Shown here one piece after another: positions 48,276-57,367 of a stretch of DNA of 64,000 nucleotides. The notes beneath the pieces are model-generated. The model saw nothing but the letters and a program-made list of their open reading frames with translations, did not search any database and was not told the origin of the DNA. Each line of letters opens with the position of its first letter. Within the stretch, counting starts at the first letter, position 1. The DNA comes from an uncultured Oscillospiraceae bacterium (GTDB taxonomy: Bacteria; Bacillota; Clostridia; Oscillospirales; Ruminococcaceae): contig CABUEI010000007.1 of assembly GCA_902490585.1 (NCBI GenBank), forward strand, positions 21,706 through 85,705. Direction: 5' to 3'. Position numbers and translations under genes: made by a program.

Positions 48276-50288
48276 TTACAGAGTGTGCTGGAGATCCTCT
48301 ATCTGAGAATCCTCGGGCTGATAAATGTGATAGTTTGCCTTACCGTTCTTCTTTACGAAGTACATAGCCTCGTCTGCGGCGGCAACGATCTTGTTGCTGT
48401 CATCGCCGTGTTCGGGGAAGAACGCAATACCGATACTTGCCTTTACGTTGATCGAAACGTTTGCAAGTTCTGAATGATAGCCCTCATAAAGTTCATCTAT
48501 AAGGTCGAGCGACAGGCTTTCGATTTCCTCGATCTGTTTGGGATCTGTGATACAGAGAACGAACTCGTCACCGCCGAAACGTCCTGCAAATCCGCTACCC
48601 TTTACACGCTGTTTGATGCAACCTGCAACATACTTGATAACCTCATCGCCTACAGAGTGTCCGAAACGGTCATTGATGAACTTGAAGTCGTCTACATCTA
48701 TGAAGAGTACCGCAACCTTAGCGTGTGCGCTACGTTCAATCTCACTCTTGAGCTCACGCTCGAATGTACTTCTGTTGTAAAGCTGTGACAGGAAGTCGTA
48801 ACTTGCACGCTCAGAGAGCTGAAGTTCGAGCTTCTTCTCGCTGTCGATATCGGTTACGACACCGATAACACGGAGCGGTTCACCAAGACGGTCGGTTACG
48901 CAGAGTGCACGGACTGAGAACCATAACAGGCTTCCGTTCTTCGTGGTCATCTGATATTCGCCGCTGTGACCTGTTCTGTTCTTGAGCAGTGTGCTTATAT
49001 CACGTTTATAGACCTCGGCATAATCCTCGGTCATAATCTTATCAAGGAACTTACCGTTTGCAAGCTGTGCTTCCGACGGATCAATATCAAACTTCTCTCT
49101 GAAGTTATCCGAAATATACATTGTTTCCTTGTGGAAATCCCACTCGAACAGCATATTGTCCGAAATATCGGATATTGTTCTGTGAAGCTCTTCCGACATA
49201 CTTACATCATCAAGCATATTGTTGAACAGTTCCGATATATCCTTGAACTCATTGTGAGCCTTGATATCAAGACGTTTTTCACGGTCGCCCTCCTGAATTT
49301 CACGGGCAACCTTTACCATCTCGTTCATCGGGTTGACAATCGACTTTGTGATAAGAATGCCGAGCAGTGCACAGATGACAGCGAGAACCGCCATAGCACC
49401 GAGTGAAATCGCAACAGGTACCATTATCTGCGACATCGACACACTTGCGGGATAAACGCTTATCCACTTCCAGTTGGTGTTTGAACCGCCGGTGAAGTAG
49501 TTATAGCAACCGAGCTTACCGCCTGCGTTGTAATCAACGTTGTTCTCGTTTGATGAAGGCTTTACGGTTGACTTGAATACATCTTTTATTCCGCTGTCGG
49601 AAATGTCATCAATCTTCTGTATTGCGTTGCCATCATAGTTCAGCACGCAACCTGTTCCGTCCGAATCCGCAAGATAACCTTTTCCCTCGCCGTATGTAGA
49701 CTGAGCAAGTATCTCGCTTATTTTTGAAAGATCCACAACCTCAATTGCGAAACCGTCAATGTTATTAAGACCGTCCTTATCTATACTCTTTGCAACATAG
49801 AACACACTTGTTTCGTAGTCCTCGTTGTTCATATAGATATTTGAAACCTTTATAGAACCCTCTGAGTAGTTTTCGAGCTCTTCAAATCCGAAGAAGCTCT
49901 CCTTCATACCCTGGATATCTTCATATTCGTAAACGATATTGCCCGAAGCGTCTGTTATGACAAGGTTCTTGAAACCACTGTTTCTGTCTGCGATGTTCTC
50001 GGAAATGAGTGATAAATCAGACTTTACATCATCGCCCTGACCGCTCTGTGCAAGCGTTCCTGCCATATTACTGAACGAAAGATAAGCTACATCGGATATA
50101 CATTCGTTAAGATACTGGTTGATTATCTCCTGCTGAGCCGCACCTGCCGCTCTTGCGAACTGGCTTACCGAGTTTGTGGCAAAGCCCGTCATGCTGAAAT
50201 ATCCCACTATGCCGACTATCAGCATCGGAATCACCGCAAAAGCCGTGGTGAGTATGCGTAAAGTCGTTTTAATCTTGAATGACTGCAT
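48276..50288 (-). CDS. Membrane diguanylate cyclase: Cache sensor, HAMP, PAS, GGDEF
   Basis: A 670-residue protein. Two membrane helices (about 12-34 and 285-308) flank an extracellular domain of about 250 residues of the double-Cache type. HAMP follows (about 308-362), then a PAS domain (about 380-490, EWDFHKETMYISDNFREKFD). The GGDEF domain is at about 505-665, with RFGGDEF (GGDEF at 572-576). The inhibition-site RxxD, expected five residues earlier, is replaced by KGSG, so product feedback through that site is unlikely. It should make c-di-GMP in response to an outside ligand. It follows a PilZ gene by 38 bases. Confidence 0.93.
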   Translation of the reverse strand: MQSFKIKTTLRILTTAFAVIPMLIVGIVGYFSMTGFATNSVSQFARAAGAAQQEIINQYLNECISDVAYLSFSNMAGTLAQSGQGDDVKSDLSLISENIADRNSGFKNLVITDASGNIVYEYEDIQGMKESFFGFEELENYSEGSIKVSNIYMNNEDYETSVFYVAKSIDKDGLNNIDGFAIEVVDLSKISEILAQSTYGEGKGYLADSDGTGCVLNYDGNAIQKIDDISDSGIKDVFKSTVKPSSNENNVDYNAGGKLGCYNYFTGGSNTNWKWISVYPASVSMSQIMVPVAISLGAMAVLAVICALLGILITKSIVNPMNEMVKVAREIQEGDREKRLDIKAHNEFKDISELFNNMLDDVSMSEELHRTISDISDNMLFEWDFHKETMYISDNFREKFDIDPSEAQLANGKFLDKIMTEDYAEVYKRDISTLLKNRTGHSGEYQMTTKNGSLLWFSVRALCVTDRLGEPLRVIGVVTDIDSEKKLELQLSERASYDFLSQLYNRSTFERELKSEIERSAHAKVAVLFIDVDDFKFINDRFGHSVGDEVIKYVAGCIKQRVKGSGFAGRFGGDEFVLCITDPKQIEEIESLSLDLIDELYEGYHSELANVSINVKASIGIAFFPEHGDDSNKIVAAADEAMYFVKKNGKANYHIYQPEDSQIEDLQHTL

Positions 50289-50326
50289 CTTATATAACCT
50301 CCGGAACCCTTAAATTATCAATCTGA

Positions 50327-51025
50327 TTAATACATATTGCGTTTTTCACGTTCTTTCTGCAACATTTCAAATTGCAGTTTATATATATATCTTGAAATCG
50401 TTTCTTCCTGTGAATGTGAAACACCGATAAAACGGCAACCGTAGCCGACATCGGTTTCCTGCGATTCTATCGGCTGTTCTCTCAGCACCTCGGCATTGAG
50501 CTCAAGACGTGAGCCCGACAGATTTATTATCATCAGCAATCTGTCGCCTTTGCTGAAATGCCTGCGTGTATCGGTGCATATAAAGAATACTCCGCCGACG
50601 TTCATATCCTTGACGTATATCTCGGCAGGCGGCTCAAGCGGTGTGGGCTTATCATCGCCCTCCTGCGTCCTGAGCGTGATGAACGCTCTTTCGTTTGTCT
50701 TTATCTTGAAGTATCTTCTGCGTTCTTCAAGAAGCTCCGCCTTATCGGGTCTTAATATCACATTAAGCTGTCGGTCGGTCGATACCGATATGTTGGTTTT
50801 ATACCTGTATCTGTCACCGCCACGCATACAGGCAATTACATACACATATTCCGATGTATCAATCTCCGGCAGTTTTCTGCCTTTTATCATCAGCATATTA
50901 TCGATGAGATTATCGTCTATATCGTACATTATCGGAAAGTCGAAGTTGCTTTCGGTGTACATCAGCCGCTCACCGTCAAGTGAGGTTATCTCAAAAGAAG
51001 TGAAATCTTCTTTCTTGTAGCTCAA
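50327..51025 (-). CDS. PilZ-domain protein with YcgR-type N-terminal domain
   Basis: The start is taken as the TTG at 51025 (M-SYKKEDFTSFEI), nine bases after GGGGAG; the TTG at 51034 directly abuts that site. The product has 232 residues. The N-terminal about 95 residues form a beta domain like YcgR-N. The PilZ domain has ERRRYFKIKTN (RxxxR variant with Lys) and VKDMNVGGVFF (DxNxxG in place of DxSxxG). Both changes are conservative, so c-di-GMP binding is likely but not sure. YcgR-type proteins slow flagellar rotation, which fits the flagellar operon close by. Confidence 0.87.
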   Translation of the reverse strand: MSYKKEDFTSFEITSLDGERLMYTESNFDFPIMYDIDDNLIDNMLMIKGRKLPEIDTSEYVYVIACMRGGDRYRYKTNISVSTDRQLNVILRPDKAELLEERRRYFKIKTNERAFITLRTQEGDDKPTPLEPPAEIYVKDMNVGGVFFICTDTRRHFSKGDRLLMIINLSGSRLELNAEVLREQPIESQETDVGYGCRFIGVSHSQEETISRYIYKLQFEMLQKEREKRNMY

Positions 51026-51108
51026 AAACCACAACTCCCCTTTCCAAAGACACGGGGAAATGGCTCACAACGCCGCACCCAACACGCCTATATTATCATT
51101 TATCATTA

Positions 51109-51137
51109 AGTATACAATAAATTCAACAATAAATCAA
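51109..51137 (-). promoter_or_regulatory. Promoter of PilZ-GGDEF
   Basis: Minus-strand TTGATT (51132-51137) and TATACT (51109-51114), spacer 17. Confidence 0.7.
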
Positions 51138-51232
51138 GCAAAATCATCAGTTTTTTCGTCGGTTTTTAGAAATTCTGCGAATTGCTTAAAAAGCACAGGC
51201 TGTTTTTATACAATTTAATTAAGAAAAGTTCG

Positions 51233-51262
51233 TTGACTTTTGTAAGCCGGCTATAATATAAT
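51233..51262 (+). promoter_or_regulatory. Promoter of the two-helix membrane protein
   Basis: TTGACT (51233-51238) and TATAAT (51257-51262), spacer 18, in an intergenic region shared with the divergent PilZ promoter. Confidence 0.7.
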
Positions 51263-51332
51263 TAGTATAAGCAGAAGTTTGTCGTAAAGGGGGTACGGTA
51301 GCGGAATTACATTCCGCAAAATTCCACAGGTT

Positions 51333-52055
51333 ATGCAGAATTTTTTCCATGCCGACACATCGGGTTATCGTAACGCCTGCAAGAAAGCAAGCGTCGCAAC
51401 CGGTGCCGTCCTTGCCCTTCCGGCATTACTGTGCCTTATGTCGCTGATAATTCAGACAAGAAACTGGAGAACGGACGGCTTTGTCGCAACACGGCTTATC
51501 ATCACTGTGCTATGCGTTGCACTCTGGCTTGCGGTCACTTTCCTGATGTTCTTTATTTGCGAAACACGGGCAAGACGCATCACACGCAGTACTTACTTTG
51601 AAATCCAGAAATCCGCATTGATACTCAGCAGATACGGCGGTCGCATTGCGGCTGACACCGGCGGAACACAGAGAAAGCTCTGGATAATACCGTTTGAAAA
51701 TCTGAAGATTTCGATGAAAAACGGCAGACTTACATTCACTGGAAATATTAAATGCTATGAGGGCGACACCGACAGGCTCGGTTATCATATCAGGCGTGGA
51801 AAACCCGAATTCGACAACTGGTGGCTGAACTCAAACGGCTTTACGGAGATAAAGACGGTAACTCTTCCGCCTTGCTTTACAAAGCCGAAAACGGTCTTAC
51901 GTTACTGTAAACTCGCACAGAAAAGATATATTTTGCAATGCGAAAAAAAGAACTCCGTATCAAAGCCTGTTTCACGTCCGAAAACAAAAATGGTCTACAG
52001 ACAGGCAAGACGCAGGACATACACCGAGCTCCCGACTTTCGACAGGAAATGGTAA
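51333..52055 (+). CDS. Membrane protein of unknown function
   Basis: A 240-residue protein with two membrane helices (about 21-41, VATGAVLALPALLCLMSLII, and about 53-76). A soluble domain of about 110 residues follows (SALILSRYGGRIAADTGG, GRLTFTGNIKCYEG), with a pleckstrin-like or bPH-like beta pattern, and then a very basic tail (VSRPKTKMVYRQARRRTY). No family is recognised with confidence. It lies between the c-di-GMP genes and the flagellar operon and has its own promoter. Start codon choice is uncertain, since no strong ribosome site is seen. Confidence 0.6.
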   Translation: MQNFFHADTSGYRNACKKASVATGAVLALPALLCLMSLIIQTRNWRTDGFVATRLIITVLCVALWLAVTFLMFFICETRARRITRSTYFEIQKSALILSRYGGRIAADTGGTQRKLWIIPFENLKISMKNGRLTFTGNIKCYEGDTDRLGYHIRRGKPEFDNWWLNSNGFTEIKTVTLPPCFTKPKTVLRYCKLAQKRYILQCEKKNSVSKPVSRPKTKMVYRQARRRTYTELPTFDRKW

Positions 52056-52157
52056 CATATCGGTTGTGCAGTCTGACGAAAAAACACAGCTGTTGCATAT
52101 CAACCGATGTACTTTTTAGAGAATCATACAAAAATCAACAGAATTTTCCTATCAGCC

Positions 52158-52229
52158 TTGCAAAACGGCATAAAATGTTGTATAATATACAATTGAGTTG
52201 TTGGCACTGTAGCAAAATTTTGTTAAAAT
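52158..52229 (+). promoter_or_regulatory. Tandem promoters of the flagellar operon
   Basis: P1: TTGCAA (52158-52163) and TATAAT (52181-52186). P2: TTGGCA (52201-52206) and TAAAAT (52224-52229). Both have 17-base spacers and look sigma-A type. The leader of 150-190 nt has CTTACA/TGTAAG and CCCG/CGGG hairpins before the AAAGGAGG ribosome site. Confidence 0.75.
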
Positions 52230-52381
52230 AGTACTAAAAACCGTGTAAAATTTACATAGGTAAATTAGGTTTTCTACATATTGTAACTTTGTTACGCATA
52301 AATACAAAATACGGAGATCGTTCAGCTTACAAACTGTAAGGCGTGATCCCGTTGTAAACCGGGTTTTGAAAAGGAGGATAT

Positions 52382-52768
52382 ATGGCACTTTTCAACACAA
52401 ATGCTTTCCGCATCACCGAGCAGGGACTTTCGGTAATGTGGCAGAAACAACAGATAATCTCACAGAACATAGCAAATCAGGATACGCCCGGATATAACTG
52501 TAAGTATCTTGACTTTTACGCTGTTCTTAAAGACAGAATGGAAAACACGAGCGTTATCGGCGGCAAAGCAAAGGAAGGCTCAAAGCAGGTAGAACTCGCA
52601 ACGAAAGTATACGAGGACGACATTACAAGCACCCAGCCCGACGGTAACAACGTAGACGTTGACTCGCAGTCAAACGAGCTTGCCAAGGTACAGTTACAGT
52701 ATCAGGCGCTCAAGAATCAGATGAACGGCGAGTTCACAAGACTGCGCTCGGCAATGAAAACAACGTAA
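52382..52768 (+). CDS. flgB: Flagellar basal-body rod protein FlgB
   Basis: The 128-residue protein starts MALFNTNAFRITEQGLSVMW and carries the rod N-motif SQNIANQDTPGYNCKYLDF (about 27-45) and a C-terminal helix. FlgB forms the proximal rod. GGAGGATAT precedes the ATG. It is the first gene of the fla/che-type operon, the standard Firmicute order. Confidence 0.95.
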   Translation: MALFNTNAFRITEQGLSVMWQKQQIISQNIANQDTPGYNCKYLDFYAVLKDRMENTSVIGGKAKEGSKQVELATKVYEDDITSTQPDGNNVDVDSQSNELAKVQLQYQALKNQMNGEFTRLRSAMKTT

Positions 52769-52852
52769 TTTAAGGCACACGCTTTAAAATAATGGATTAT
52801 ATACAGTGAAATGGATTTCGACGCTTTTTGACATACGAAAGGAGTTTTTTGC

Positions 52853-53335
52853 ATGGCATTTTTAAGCTCGCTTAATATAGCCGCATCAGGCATGGCAGCC
52901 GAAAGACTGCGACTTGATGTAATTTCGCAGAACGTTGCGAACGCAAAAACCACCAGAACAGAGGACGGCACGCCTTACAGAAGACAGGTTGTACTGTTCA
53001 GCGAAAACAAGGGGTTCAACTCGGTGCTTGAGGAAACGATAGCAAAGAGAAAAGAGAAGATTGCAGGCGGCGTTCCTGCCAATACGGTAACAGCAACAAA
53101 AAACAAGGGTGTTCTCGTCACAGAGATAGTCGAGGACGAAACACCTCTTACTCCCGTCTACGACCCCACTCATCCCGATGCGGACGAGAACGGATATTAC
53201 TATCTGCCGAATGTAGACGTAGCGGAAGAGGAAATGGACGCTATGGCGGCTACACGCTCTTATGAAGCAAACCTTGCAGTGCTCAACGCCGTGAAATCAA
53301 TGGCACAGACGGCGCTCAGCATAGGCAGTAACTAA
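52853..53335 (+). CDS. flgC: Flagellar basal-body rod protein FlgC
   Basis: The 160-residue protein begins MAFLSSLNIAASGMAAERLR with VISQNVANAKTTRTEDGTPY (about 24-43), and ends in the conserved MAATRSYEANLAVLNAVKSM. It makes the rod with FlgB, FlgF and FlgG. AAAGGAG lies before the start, 84 bases after flgB. Confidence 0.96.
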   Translation: MAFLSSLNIAASGMAAERLRLDVISQNVANAKTTRTEDGTPYRRQVVLFSENKGFNSVLEETIAKRKEKIAGGVPANTVTATKNKGVLVTEIVEDETPLTPVYDPTHPDADENGYYYLPNVDVAEEEMDAMAATRSYEANLAVLNAVKSMAQTALSIGSN

Positions 53336-53359
53336 AACAACCGAAAGGAACTGATATAG

Positions 53360-53665
53360 ATGTTTATAGTACCGCTTACAAGCAGTATCACCCCTATGGA
53401 AACAGTAAATCAGAAAAAGCAGACAGAAGAAACAAACGAGGGCGACGCAACTTTCTTCGATATTTTCGAGTCGCTTGTAAACAATGTCAAGGAAACTGAT
53501 GCACAGGTTCAGCAGGATTCGATCGACCTTATGCTCGGCGATGTAGACGACCTTGCACAGATACAGGTAAATCTCGAAAAGGCGGCTACAGCTGTCGATC
53601 TTCTCGTAACAGTGAAGAACAAGGCTGTTGACGCATACAACGAAATCATGCGCATGACCGTCTGA
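53360..53665 (+). CDS. fliE: Flagellar hook-basal body protein FliE
   Basis: A 101-residue helical protein with the FliE C-terminal motif LAQIQVNLEKAATAVDLLVT and KAVDAYNEIMRMTV. It joins the MS ring to the rod. The N-terminal 30 residues are variable. It is 24 bases after flgC. Confidence 0.94.
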   Translation: MFIVPLTSSITPMETVNQKKQTEETNEGDATFFDIFESLVNNVKETDAQVQQDSIDLMLGDVDDLAQIQVNLEKAATAVDLLVTVKNKAVDAYNEIMRMTV

Positions 53666-53706
53666 TAAATAAGGATTTATACTTCAAGGGAAGGATACAT
53701 ATATAG

Positions 53707-55335
53707 ATGAAGGACAAGCTTTCTGCATTCTGGAGCGGATTCAAGGATAAATGGAGTTCGCTTGCAAAGAATCTGCGGATATTTATAATAACAGCAATTT
53801 CGGTAGTCGTTGTTGCCGCTGTAATACTGGCGATAGTGCTCAATCAGAAAGACTACACGGCTATTTATACAGGACTTGACAGCGAAGAAAGTTCACAGGT
53901 AGTTGCGGCAATAAACGACCTTGGCATAACAGACGTAAAAATGGGCACCGACGGCAGTATCTCTGTTCCGAGTGACCAGGCTGACAATGTAAGAATGCAG
54001 CTCAGTATACAGGGTTATCCCAAGTCAACGTTCAACTTTGACGTATGGAACAACGGTATAGGTATATGGTCTACCGACACAGAAAAGAAGGTACTCCAGA
54101 TACAGCAGTTACAGACCCACCTGATGAAAGCAATCAATACGATAAGTGCAGTCAAGGATTCATACGTTATAATAACCATGCCCGAGAATAACAACTATGT
54201 TATCTCAACAAACAGCGAAGACCCCAGAGTAAGCGTCAAGCTTGATTTAAAGAAGGACGCACAGCTCACGAGCGACCAGGTTGAAGGTATTTACGCACTG
54301 GTTCTGAACTCTCTGCCCGGCCTTGAGCGTGACAACATTTCAATACTCGATACAGACGGCAAGCTCCTTACGGGCGAAAACACTACTGTAGAGGAAGACG
54401 TACTGTACCAGTCAAGACTGAACTTCCAGGAACAGATGCAGAACCTGCTGAAGAGCCAACTCAACGACACACTTAAAAAGCTGTACAAGGACTATACGAT
54501 AAACGTAAACGTAACGCTCAATTACGATAACTCAAAGTCTGAATACACTATCTACACCCCGTCAATCGCCGAGGACGGAACCTCTGGCGGTATGATAGAA
54601 AGCTCCACCAAGAACGAGGGCTGGGGCGGTATCGGCTCGCTGTCAGGCGTTGTAGGTACTACAAGCAACAGCGATATTTCTCCGAATTATCCCACTATCA
54701 CCGGTGACGGCGACAACGAATATTACTATCAGAACAGCATTACTGTAAAACGTCTTGTAAATACCGAAATAAGACAGCTAGAAAAGAACGGTTATTCGGT
54801 AGACAAGATAACGGCGGCTGTAACGGTTGACCAGGTAAGCATGCTTGAAGCGGACAAAGAACAGCTCCGTGAAGTAATCGCATTCGCAATCGGCGCAGAC
54901 GTTGCAAATGTTACGGTTGCAAATTACCCGTTCGTTATAAACGGAAACAACGGCACAAACGGAAACGGCAACACAATCAACAGAGGCGGAAATGTTGACT
55001 GGACAGTTTACATTATCATTCTGCTCGGACTTCTTGTTGTTGCACTTCTCATTGTCGCTATACTTACAAGCAACGCAAAGAAGAAAAAACGTGCAAGAGC
55101 AAAGGCAAAGGCGGCAGCTGCACAGGCAGCGGCGGCTCAGGCGGCACAGGAATCAGCCGCACTCAGCTTCGAGCCACAACCTCAGCCCGACGAAGAATTC
55201 AATATTCAGCACCTTGACGATTATGATGACGAATCAAAGAGCGCCGTGCTGAAAAAGGAAATCAAGGATTTCTCCCACACAAATCCCGATGTTGTCGCTC
55301 AGCTTATCCGCTCTATGATGCGTAACGGCGACTGA
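53707..55335 (+). CDS. fliF: Flagellar M-ring protein FliF
   Basis: A 542-residue protein with two membrane helices (about 25-47 and 434-456). Ring-building motifs lie in between, such as YTAIYTGLDSEESSQVVAAI and FNFDVWNNGIGIWSTDTEKK. The cytoplasmic C-terminus, rich in Ala and Gln and then acidic, ends in a FliG-binding helix (NPDVVAQLIRSMMRN). It is the base on which the motor and export gate are built. Confidence 0.96.
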   Translation: MKDKLSAFWSGFKDKWSSLAKNLRIFIITAISVVVVAAVILAIVLNQKDYTAIYTGLDSEESSQVVAAINDLGITDVKMGTDGSISVPSDQADNVRMQLSIQGYPKSTFNFDVWNNGIGIWSTDTEKKVLQIQQLQTHLMKAINTISAVKDSYVIITMPENNNYVISTNSEDPRVSVKLDLKKDAQLTSDQVEGIYALVLNSLPGLERDNISILDTDGKLLTGENTTVEEDVLYQSRLNFQEQMQNLLKSQLNDTLKKLYKDYTINVNVTLNYDNSKSEYTIYTPSIAEDGTSGGMIESSTKNEGWGGIGSLSGVVGTTSNSDISPNYPTITGDGDNEYYYQNSITVKRLVNTEIRQLEKNGYSVDKITAAVTVDQVSMLEADKEQLREVIAFAIGADVANVTVANYPFVINGNNGTNGNGNTINRGGNVDWTVYIIILLGLLVVALLIVAILTSNAKKKKRARAKAKAAAAQAAAAQAAQESAALSFEPQPQPDEEFNIQHLDDYDDESKSAVLKKEIKDFSHTNPDVVAQLIRSMMRNGD

Positions 55336-55376
55336 TAACAGGATACAAGACAGTTCTTAATAAAGGAAGGATATAT

Positions 55377-56381
55377 ATGGAGGCATTGTCAAACGCTCAG
55401 AAAGCGGCGATAATCATAAGCTCTATCGGTACGGAAAATGCGTCCGAAGTATTCAAGCACTTTTCCGATGAGGAAGTAGAGCAGATAACGCTTGAAATAG
55501 CAAGAATGAACTACTATCCCATGGAAGTGGTAGACAGCGTTCTCAATGAATTTTACGAGCTTTGCCTTACTCAGAAGGTAATATCCGAGGGCGGTGCGGA
55601 ATATGCCCGTGACGTACTCGAAAAGGCATTCGGGCCGCAGACCGCACAGGCTCTGTTTGAAAAGATAACAAAGCAGTTCCAGACAAAAGCGTTTGCGTTT
55701 GTCCGCAAGGCAGACTACAAAAACCTGCTTGCAATGGTGCAGAACGAGCATCCGCAGACGATCGCCCTGATACTTTCCTACGCAAGAAGCGACCAGGCGT
55801 CCGCTATTTTAAGCGAACTGCCCAAGAAGACAAGAATAGATGTCGTAGAACGTATGGCAAAGATGGACAGAGCGTCGCCGGATGTTGTAAAGTCTATCGA
55901 ACGCACGCTTGAAAAGAAGTTTGATAACCTTGTAACAGCCGACAGCACAGAGGTCGGCGGTATAGATTATGTTGCTGAAGTCATGAACAACGTTGACCGT
56001 GCAACAGAAAAGTACATATTCGATGAACTGACGCTGAGAGATCCGAAACTTGCGGACGACATACGTTCAAAGATGTTCGTGTTCGAGGATATCGTTTCAC
56101 TCGACAATATGGCTATACAGGCATTTATCCCCGAGGTCGATTCAAAGGATCTTGCGGTTGCAATCAAGGGCTCTACTCCCGAGGTTGCCGAGTGCATTTA
56201 CGCAAATATGTCTACCCGTATGCGTGAGAGCGTACAGACTGATGTTGAATACCTGCACAATGTCCGTATGCGTGATGTTGAAGAGGCTCAGCAGAGAATC
56301 GTATCTATCATACGCAGACTTGAAGACGAGGGTACGCTCATCATCTCCAAGGGCGGTAAGGAAGACGAGATTATCGCATAA
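55377..56381 (+). CDS. fliG: Flagellar motor switch protein FliG
   Basis: A 334-residue protein with the N-terminal FliF-binding domain (LSNAQKAAIIISSIG), middle domain with EHPQTIALILSYARSDQAS (EHPQ motif for FliM) and C-terminal domain with the charged torque helix (DLAVAIKGSTPEVAECIYAN). Full length. It is 41 bases after fliF. Confidence 0.97.
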   Translation: MEALSNAQKAAIIISSIGTENASEVFKHFSDEEVEQITLEIARMNYYPMEVVDSVLNEFYELCLTQKVISEGGAEYARDVLEKAFGPQTAQALFEKITKQFQTKAFAFVRKADYKNLLAMVQNEHPQTIALILSYARSDQASAILSELPKKTRIDVVERMAKMDRASPDVVKSIERTLEKKFDNLVTADSTEVGGIDYVAEVMNNVDRATEKYIFDELTLRDPKLADDIRSKMFVFEDIVSLDNMAIQAFIPEVDSKDLAVAIKGSTPEVAECIYANMSTRMRESVQTDVEYLHNVRMRDVEEAQQRIVSIIRRLEDEGTLIISKGGKEDEIIA

Positions 56382-56402
56382 TACGAAAGCGAGGAATATA
56401 TT

Positions 56403-57341
56403 TTGGCAGGCGTATTCAAGGCAGGAAGAGGTTATTATTACCCCGTTCAGCCCACAACCGATACTGTCGTGATTGACAATTCAATAAAGGCAAAGCCTGC
56501 CGCACCGCAAATTCCGCAAGACACCGCAGACCCGGTCGTAAATGTGGGAAATACGGAAAGCACCGATGAGATTTCGGTCAGACACAGGCAGGAACTGGAA
56601 CAGGAAAAAGATAAGATAACAAGTTATTATCGTGCCGAGGGCGAAAAGGCGCTTGCCGAAGCCCGTGAACGTGCGCAGAAGATACTCAGTGATACCGAAC
56701 AGCAGGCGCAGGACTATGCGGCTAAAGCAAAGGCTCAGGCTGAGGCTATCTTTGAGAAGAGCAAGGCGGACGGCTTTGCAAAAGGTCACGAGGACGGCTA
56801 TGCCGCAGGACTTGACAAGTGCCGTGATATGCTTTCTGAGCTTAAAAAGCTCAGCGAACAGATAGTAAGCGACAAGGCGGAACTTTTCGACAGCTATGAG
56901 GTTGAGATATTCGACACGGTAATGGAGATCGTAAACCGCATAACGCTGAACTCTCTCGGTCAGAAGGATAAGGCGGTTGTCAAGAAAACCATAAAGGAAG
57001 CAGGAAAGAGCTTCCGTGGCAGTGAATATGTCAAACTGACCTTATCAAAGACCGATGTCAGCGAGGAAATGGCGGCGGATACCGACTATTTCAAAAAGCT
57101 GTTCACCAATGTGAAAAATGTAGAAGTAGAGGTGCTTAAAGATGCACCGAGCGGCACTGTTATTATAGATAACGGCAGTGAGATAACCGATGCCGGTATA
57201 TCAACACAGCTCAAGATGATTGAGGAGCTCGGCAGAGGAAAGTACCGCAGAGCACCGTCAAGGAAAAAAGCTAAGGAGCAGGAAGAACCGCTTGCCGAAG
57301 CTGTTTCTGACAGTGATGATGCGGAAAAATCAAGCGAATAA
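56403..57341 (+). CDS. fliH: Flagellar export apparatus stator FliH
   Basis: The start is a TTG at 56403, with GAGGAA nine bases before. The product has 312 residues. A disordered N-terminal part is followed by a long Ala/Glu/Lys coiled coil (about 62-130), a Gly-rich segment (DGFAKGHEDGYAAGLDKCRD) and the FliH/V-ATPase-E-like C-terminal domain. A further acidic tail follows, longer than usual. It holds back the ATPase FliI. The call rests on position and layout. Confidence 0.88.
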   Translation: MAGVFKAGRGYYYPVQPTTDTVVIDNSIKAKPAAPQIPQDTADPVVNVGNTESTDEISVRHRQELEQEKDKITSYYRAEGEKALAEARERAQKILSDTEQQAQDYAAKAKAQAEAIFEKSKADGFAKGHEDGYAAGLDKCRDMLSELKKLSEQIVSDKAELFDSYEVEIFDTVMEIVNRITLNSLGQKDKAVVKKTIKEAGKSFRGSEYVKLTLSKTDVSEEMAADTDYFKKLFTNVKNVEVEVLKDAPSGTVIIDNGSEITDAGISTQLKMIEELGRGKYRRAPSRKKAKEQEEPLAEAVSDSDDAEKSSE

Positions 57342-57367
57342 TCACCCTTATTGAAAGGACCTTTAAC

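Noticed and set aside
52230..52381. c-di-GMP riboswitch before flgB
   Set aside because: The leader has small hairpins but none of the GEMM core motifs.
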